This document shows, in pieces, positions 58,564-64,000 of a stretch of DNA of 64,000 nt. Each line of letters opens with the position of its first letter. The first letter of the stretch is position 1. A program made the translations under genes and the position numbers. Below the pieces are notes generated by a model. The model saw only the letters and a program-made list of their open reading frames with translations. It searched no databases and was not told the DNA's origin. This DNA comes from Musa acuminata AAA Group (lineage: Eukaryota; Streptophyta; Magnoliopsida; Zingiberales; Musaceae), in assembly GCF_036884655.1 (NCBI RefSeq), contig NC_088345.1:29331001-29395000 (forward strand), in the 5' to 3' direction.

Positions 58564-60928
58564 ATCTCCCCCTTTTTGATGATGACAACCAATTGATGAC
58601 GGAGTTAAACTTAACTCCTAGGGTTTAAACAAACTCCCCCTATCAATATGCCATATTGATAGAACCTTGAATTCAAACTGAATTCAAGTCATTGCAATAT
58701 TCATCATGAATACTTGCAACACGTCATCATGAACTTATGCATAAACTTATGCATAACATCATACTTCTCTCCCTTTGTCATCAACAAAAAGGAGAAGTCC
58801 AACTATTCTTGTGTTTGTAGTATTAATTCAACTTATTACATGAAAAACATAATATCAAGTTTTATCATCATGTAGTTTTGAAGTTAGAAAATTTAGCAAG
58901 TGTTACATCATGCTTAGAACATTCAAGCTATCAAGTTTTAGATATGCAAGTTTTACAGCATACAAGATAGCAATTTTGGTAATGTTCAAGATAGCAAGTT
59001 CTACATCATGCAAGCTAGCAATGTTACAACATTTTAGAACATGGAAACTAGCAATTTAGATATGTTCAAGAAAGCAACTCTTGCTTCTTGAAATATGCAA
59101 GTTTGCTAAATGTGCATGTTAGCATGTTTTGCTTCTTCTTGAGATTTCAAGCTAGCAATTATCGGTGATGTTCAAGATAGCAATTTCTTCTCTTTTGAGA
59201 AGTACAATTTTTTGCTTTCATCTTGAATTGTGCAAGCTAGCTAGTTTGCCTCTTTTCATGATGTCTACGCTAGAAATTCTTACTCCCCCTTTGCCATTGT
59301 CAAAAAGAAGAGAAGACCCTTATATCAATTCTCAAATTATGACAAAGGTGAGTAATCATTCTTATTTCAAAATTTCATAATTGAGATGAACCTTGAATTC
59401 AAATTAAGGCAATTTTAATCATGATTCACATCATATGTAATACATCACATACATCATAATAAAAGGCATAAGTATTGCATGAATCATTTTAGTAACAAAT
59501 CATAGCATTTCATCACATGGCAAGATATCAGCAAGTAAAATTATGATGCAAGTTCTTGATATCTTAACATAATTCAAATTCAAATATGATACTAATAGTA
59601 TCAATTCATATATTTCTCCCCCTTTGTTCAACAAAAAGGAGAACAATATAAACAAATTTTAAACGTAAGTGCGGTAATGATTCATGCCATAACTAGGTTT
59701 ATGTCATTTTTCAACAATGAGTGATAGGATATCAATTATACCAACATCTCAAGAAAAACATGACATGGAGATAGCTTTCATTACTTCTTCCTCTTTATTT
59801 GTTATTATCTTTTTGCATGGAGGAAAGTCACTTGTGAGCTTACTTGAATGAAGTTAAAATTGATAAGATATTAAAGCATACTTCAGTTTTACAAGGATCA
59901 AGATATGTGTGTGAATCAAATCCTTGCACGTAAAACTATTTCTCTAAAGATATAAGAAGGAATCATCAAATCCATTTCTCGAAAGATATTTTTCACATGA
60001 TAAGTCTATGAGAGATGCATTTGCTAGTTGATTCTATATTTCAAAAATCAATGGTATGAATCAAACTCGATATGACATTTGTTTATTAAGTCCGAAAGAG
60101 AATAATGTATCGAGAAAATCCGATTGTTAGGATTAAGAAGATCCGAAAATGAAATTTAACACTTTCATGCAATCGGACAAGGTTTTGCTATAGATTTTCA
60201 AGTTCAATCATGAAGATAAAACATGCTCATGATCATGAAAATTTTTGTATCCAAAACACATAATTTCCAACATGTTATTAAGGCATGTAATAGTGTAAAA
60301 TCATCATGGCAATTAAGTGATTTGATCATTGAATCAATAAAGTCCGAAAAATAATCTTAACAAGTTCATGCATTCGGGCATATTTTTGCCATAGTTTTTC
60401 AAATACACTCATGAAAATAACAAATGCTTATCATAATGTATAACTTAAAATCTCATGCATAAAATTATCAATCAAAATATTTAATATTACATCATTATGC
60501 ATTTCTTCAAATCAAACATGATTTTATTTAATCAAAATCGAGAAATAACAATGGAAATCAACGTGATACACATTATTACTTCTTAGCATGATATTAAACT
60601 TCTTAATATTTTCATTAAGACATCAAGCATGGTTTTAATAAAAATCGGAAATAATCAAGATACACATTTTTTTTTCTTAAGAAAAACATAGATCATCATT
60701 ACATTTTATTGTATTTTTATAAGATATGTAATTTTCATGATTATTTTTAAAATCATTAGAAAGGTAAGCATGATCCAATTTTATTTTTGCATTTTCATTA
60801 AACATGCAATTTTCATTATCATTTTCAAAATTATGATCATAATTTTTATATTTTTATTTTTAAATATGTAATTTTCAAGAAAATTAATTCTAAACTAAAT
60901 AAAAAAGGAAAATGCATCATGAAAAATA
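58564..60928 (-). other. Element A internal non-coding region
   Basis: It begins with the polypurine tract (AAAAAGGGGGAGAT in sense at 58564-58577). Then AT-rich DNA with many loose repeats of CAAGATAGCAAGTTT and CAAGCTAGCAA (58900-59260). No open frame of note, and no pol remnant that I can recognise. Confidence 0.75.
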
Positions 60929-61848
60929 TCATGTAATTTCGAAATAAATTAAAGGCATTCTGATTACCTCATCGTTGAATGTCGTTAAGGCGTAGTTTGC
61001 CACCTCGCCATTCTTGATTTTCTCCTCATCTTCGGAGGAGCTCGATTCATCCCAATTTTTGTTCTTCTTCTTGCGTTCAAAGCAAGTAGTTCCGTTCTTT
61101 TTACTTTTTAATTTTTGTTTCATTTGTAGTTTAAGTTCACCATCACTTGAGCTTATGCTCGAGTGGTTTTCAAATATTCTATGTCTCAAATCCTTCATGT
61201 TCTTTGGAAGGTTGTTTTGTTCATCATGTGCATTGCGCATCATTTCATATGTCATCAATGAACTGATAAGTTCTTCAAGTGGAAAAATATTTAAATCTTT
61301 TGTTTCTTGTATTGCCGTTACTTTTAATTCCCAAGCTTTAGAAAGTGATCGTAAAACTTTACTAACAAGTTCAAAATTCGAGAAACATTTGCCAAGAGCT
61401 TTTAAACCATTGATGACATCCGTAAAATGGGTGTACATGTCAACAATGGTTTCGCTCGGCTTCATTCGAAAAAGCTCGAAATCATGCATCAAAAAATTTA
61501 TTTTAGAATCTTTTACACTACTTGTGCCTTCGTGTGTGATTTCAAGAATGCGCCAAATATCGAAAGTCGTTTCACACAAAGAAACCGATTGAACTTATTT
61601 TTGTCCAAAGCACAAAATAAGGCATTCATAGCCTTTGCGTTTAAAGAAAAATACTTCTTCTCCAAATCTGACCATTCGTTCATCGGTTTAGAGGGAAGTT
61701 AAAAACCGTTTTCAACAATATTCCATAAATCCAAATTCATAGAAATCAAGAAAACTCTCATTCGAGTTTTCCAATGAGTGTAGTCCAATCCATTAAACAA
61801 CGGTGGACGAACAACTGATAAGCCCTCTTGAAAGCCATGAAGAGCCAT
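60929..61848 (-). pseudogene. SIRE-type gag (UBN2-like), one stop and one frameshift
   Basis: It starts MALHGFQEGLSVVRPPLFNG at 61848, with the DYTHWKTRMRVFL motif typical of gag_pre/UBN2 gag proteins. A TAA follows ENGF at about 61699 and a frameshift lies near 61590. The frame is then open for 216 codons (ETTFDIWRILEITHEGTS, FEKMKP-like motifs, acidic C-terminus). I see no CCHC zinc knuckle; the reading stops soon after it would be expected. Only gag survives in this element. Confidence 0.85.
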
Positions 61849-61883
61849 TTCTCTCAAGTGTAAATCCGAAATGAGAAATACTA

Positions 61884-61897
61884 GGCTCTGATACCAA
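61884..61897 (-). other. Primer-binding site of element A
   Basis: The minus strand reads TTGGTATCAGAGCC beside the LTR boundary at 61899, an initiator tRNA-Met type site. Confidence 0.88.
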
Positions 61898-62450
61898 TTG
61901 TTAGGATCAAGAGCACTATGAGGGGGGAGGGGGGGTGAATTAGTGCAGCAGAAAACTTTCAACGTTTAAAACTGCATTCGTACGATGAAATCGTTTTCGA
62001 CGTAAAATCGTTTTCAGAAACTTAACTCGAAAGCGAGTTCGGAAAGGAGTGCAGCAAAAGTAAAGAGGAAGTAAAGCATATATGGAGGTTTGCAGTAAGA
62101 TAAGCAGCAAGAATAAATGTAAACTAGAGAGCACCGCAATTTTAGAGTGGTTCGGTCAATCTTAACCTACATCCACTTTTGGCTTCCTCCTCCGACGAGG
62201 TCACTAACGTCCATTAGAGGCCTTCCTTCAATAGGCGAAGGCCAACCACCCTTTTACAGTTTCACTCCTTTTGACGGGCTTAGGAGACAACCCTTACAGA
62301 ATTTTCTTTCCTTTCTTGACAGATCAAAATTTGGAAGAAAAGAGGAAGGAGAACTTTTAACTCATACAACACTTTTGAGCTCTAAAAATCACAGAGTAAG
62401 ATTGGATTTTCGGTTTCTTTGGTTACCCTTTCATTGCTGAAAGGGTGAGG

Positions 62451-62458
62451 TATTTATA
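62451..62458 (-). promoter_or_regulatory. TATA box of element A 5' LTR
   Basis: CTATAAATACC in sense, next to a perfect hairpin (ACCCTTTC, loop, GAAAGGGT, at about 62425-62446). Confidence 0.65.
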
Positions 62459-62514
62459 GGCCCCAAACTAGTTTGAATTCCGAGCTCAAAACTATTATCT
62501 CCTGGAATTCCGGG

Positions 62515-62860
62515 GTCTGGCGGTTGCACCGCCTGGCAGAGCTCGGAGACTGAGCCTCTAGGCGGTGCCACCTCCTATCAGGGGCGGTTGCACCGCTTGG
62601 CAGAGCTTGGAGATTGAGCCTCTGGGCGGTGCCACCGCCTGACAAGGGCGGTTGCACTGCCTAGTCTCGCTCGGAGATTGAGCCCAAGCGATGCCACTGC
62701 CTGACTGGGGTGGTTACACCACTTGGCAGAGCTCAGAGTCAGAGCTCAGGCAGTTCCACCGCTTGTCAGGGGCGGTTGCACCGCCCAGCTTAGCTCGGAG
62801 ACTGAGCCCTGGGCGGTGCCACCACCGACCCAAGCGGTGCCACCACTAACTAAGAAATCT
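62515..62860. repeat. LTR minisatellite, units of about 60-65 bp
   Basis: About five degenerate units of GCGGTTGCACCGCYTGGCAG, GAGCTCGGAGACTGAGCC and GGCGGTGCCACCGCC follow one another downstream of the TATA box (upstream on +). Confidence 0.82.
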
Positions 62861-63713
62861 AGGTCCGAATAGACTGATCCATTCAGCCCAATTTGGGTCT
62901 ATCAAGGGCCCAATTGACCCAAGATTAAGTTAATAGGAACACCTCCCATTTCCAACTTAATCATTGTGCTAACTACGATATTTCTTAAGACATTTATTGC
63001 AACTTACTCTAGTGCGTCAATTGCTTCTTCCGGTGAGCTTCCGGCGAACTTTCGTCGATTATCCGATGAACCCTCGGTGATGCTCCTGCGGACTTTCGGC
63101 AAACTCCTAGACTTGCAACGATCCACTTGGCGAGTTTTGATGAGCTTCTTTTGGCAAGCTCCTAGACTTCTCGGATTTGTTCCCGTAGAACCTCTGACGA
63201 CCGTCCAGACTTCCGTCGAACTCTCAAACTCCCAACGTGATCATAGTCTTGACCTCGGCGTAACTCCTGCTGCATGTCTTTTTTCCATCATAGTTAATCC
63301 TGTATATGTAAAACAAAACTTCGATCGAGACAATTAATCCTAAGTAATTAACCAAGTTGTCCGGCATGTCATTGGTCCCTCGACGCTCCGTCCGATTCTT
63401 CGGCGCATCATCCTCTCCTGCGACCTATTGCCCAATCGGCCAGTTGACTCCACAACTCCGATATCCTTAGCACAATACCCACTCTTCTTGGCCTGATGCC
63501 CGAGTCCACGACCCGAAGCCTTCTGTCAATACGTCGACCGATCCATCGGCCCGACGTGCAATCTTCTAACATGTTCCTTCGGCACAACATGATTTTTCCT
63601 GCTTTTATTCTCTCTTCCTGATCAAAGCATCCTGTGTCACTCAAAATGCAGATTAAAACATAAACAGAATTATCAATTGGTTTCATCATCAAAATACGAG
63701 ATTCAACACTAAC

Positions 63714-63874
63714 TATCAAGTGTTTGAGATATAAGTTCAAATCATTGCATAATAAACATAATTTCCAGTTTTATCATTATGCAATTTGTAAGTTAGAAAA
63801 TTTAACAAGTGTTATATGAAGCAAGCTAATAAGTTTTGCATTATGCAAGCTAGTGAGTTTTTTGCAAACTTTTT
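63714..63874 (-). other. Element B internal region, resumed
   Basis: TATCAAGTGTTTGAGATATAAG onward matches the internal start of element A at 58801-58900, so it belongs to the host SIRE element B. Confidence 0.75.
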
Positions 63875-64000
63875 TGTTAGAACCCTTGCAGATTCTAAAC
63901 TTGGGATTGATCTCTTTAGGGGATCGGCCTCCTTGGAACTCTATAGGGGTTCCTCCCTCCAAGTTGCTGCTCAAAGGCTGCAGAAAAGATTCATCTATTG
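63875..64000 (-). repeat. Gypsy family-G LTR, second copy, runs off the window
   Basis: TGTTAGAACCCTTGCAGATTC onward aligns closely with the LTR at 8708, same orientation. Whether it is a solo LTR or a whole element cannot be seen. Confidence 0.85.

Larger units (their letters stand above)
55247..63708 (-). mobile_element. SIRE-type Copia element A, gag-only, non-autonomous
   Basis: LTRs at 55247-58563 (3317 bp) and 61899-63708 (1810 bp) have the same termini, with target duplication CCAAC (55242-55246) / CTAAC (63709-63713), one mismatch. The internal 3.3 kb holds a primer site, a broken gag and 2.4 kb of AT-rich DNA with a polypurine tract, but no protease, integrase, RT or RNase H. It lies inside the internal region of element B; B's sequence on both sides joins to match A's own internal start (compare 58790-58850). 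Confidence 0.9.
61899..63708 (-). repeat. 5' LTR of element A (1810 bp, single-copy form)
   Basis: It begins TGTTAGGATCAAGAGCAC, with a TATA box at 62451-62458 and the minisatellite at 62515-62860. It ends GAGATTCAACA at 63708. It represents the unduplicated LTR state. Confidence 0.92.
44684..63874 (-). mobile_element. SIRE-type Copia element B, host of two later insertions (partial)
   Basis: Its 3' LTR is 44684-45704 plus 54499-55021 (about 1.54 kb after removing the Copia insert). Polypurine tract and internal DNA follow at 55022-55246 and resume at 63714-63874 after removing element A. LTR ends in sense orientation are TGTTGAATCTC...CTAACA, as in SIRE/Maximus-type elements. The rest, including any gag-pol and 5' LTR, is beyond the window or displaced by the gypsy LTR at 63875. 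Confidence 0.82.

Noticed and set aside
61014..61592. 192-codon + strand frame
   Set aside because: Antisense shadow of the SIRE-type gag on the minus strand.

Overview
This is plant nuclear DNA. The evidence is one multi-exon host gene with GT-AG introns (and one GC-AG intron) set among nested LTR retrotransposons that use initiator-tRNA-Met primer sites. The overall character (Copia, SIRE-type Copia and chromodomain Ty3/gypsy families, an AT-rich host gene, no bacterial features) fits a monocot. A Musaceae-like genome is my weak guess and the window does not prove it.

Layout. (1) 1-11.6 kb is a stack of retroelements: a + strand Copia 3' end (1-2503) sits inside the gag of a minus-strand Copia of the same family (2504-6115). 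That element sits inside the reverse transcriptase of a decayed minus-strand Ty3/gypsy element (6116 to about 9.1 kb). A solo Copia LTR (9592-11198) follows, inserted in an older LTR of opposite orientation. (2) 11.6-13.9 kb is AT-rich and holds a fossil MULE transposase. (3) 14.69-40.02 kb is the one recognisable host gene, minus strand: RKP (related to KPC1), a SPRY + RING E3 ubiquitin ligase. Ten coding exons join in frame to a 1272-residue protein. Its seventh coding intron is 12.9 kb because a chromodomain gypsy element (18959-29712) landed there and was itself hit by a non-coding, non-autonomous element (24932-29484). (4) 40.4-44.7 kb holds the gene's 5' end and promoter, a ~187-bp tandem satellite and Copia LTR debris. 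(5) 44.68-63.87 kb is a SIRE-type Copia element carrying two later insertions: a young, apparently intact 8.79-kb Copia (45705-54493, perfect GTTCC target duplication, 1305-codon gag-pol) inside its 3' LTR, and a gag-only SIRE-type element (55247-63708) inside its internal region. The gag-only element has one LTR with a 765-bp segment in three copies. (6) The window ends inside another copy of the gypsy LTR seen at 8.7 kb.

How the parts relate: RKP is the only likely cellular gene. By analogy with its Arabidopsis relative it would target CDK inhibitors for degradation. The rest is transposon biology: autonomous elements (the 45.7-54.5 kb Copia, formerly the 19-29.7 kb chromovirus) and parasites probably dependent on helpers (24.9-29.5 kb; 55.2-63.7 kb). 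I found no RNA genes, CRISPR arrays or prokaryotic operons. The most unusual items are the non-autonomous element that shares its priming signals and a covarying hairpin with the element it interrupted, the triplicated SIRE LTR, and the fourfold hairpin motif in the Copia leader.
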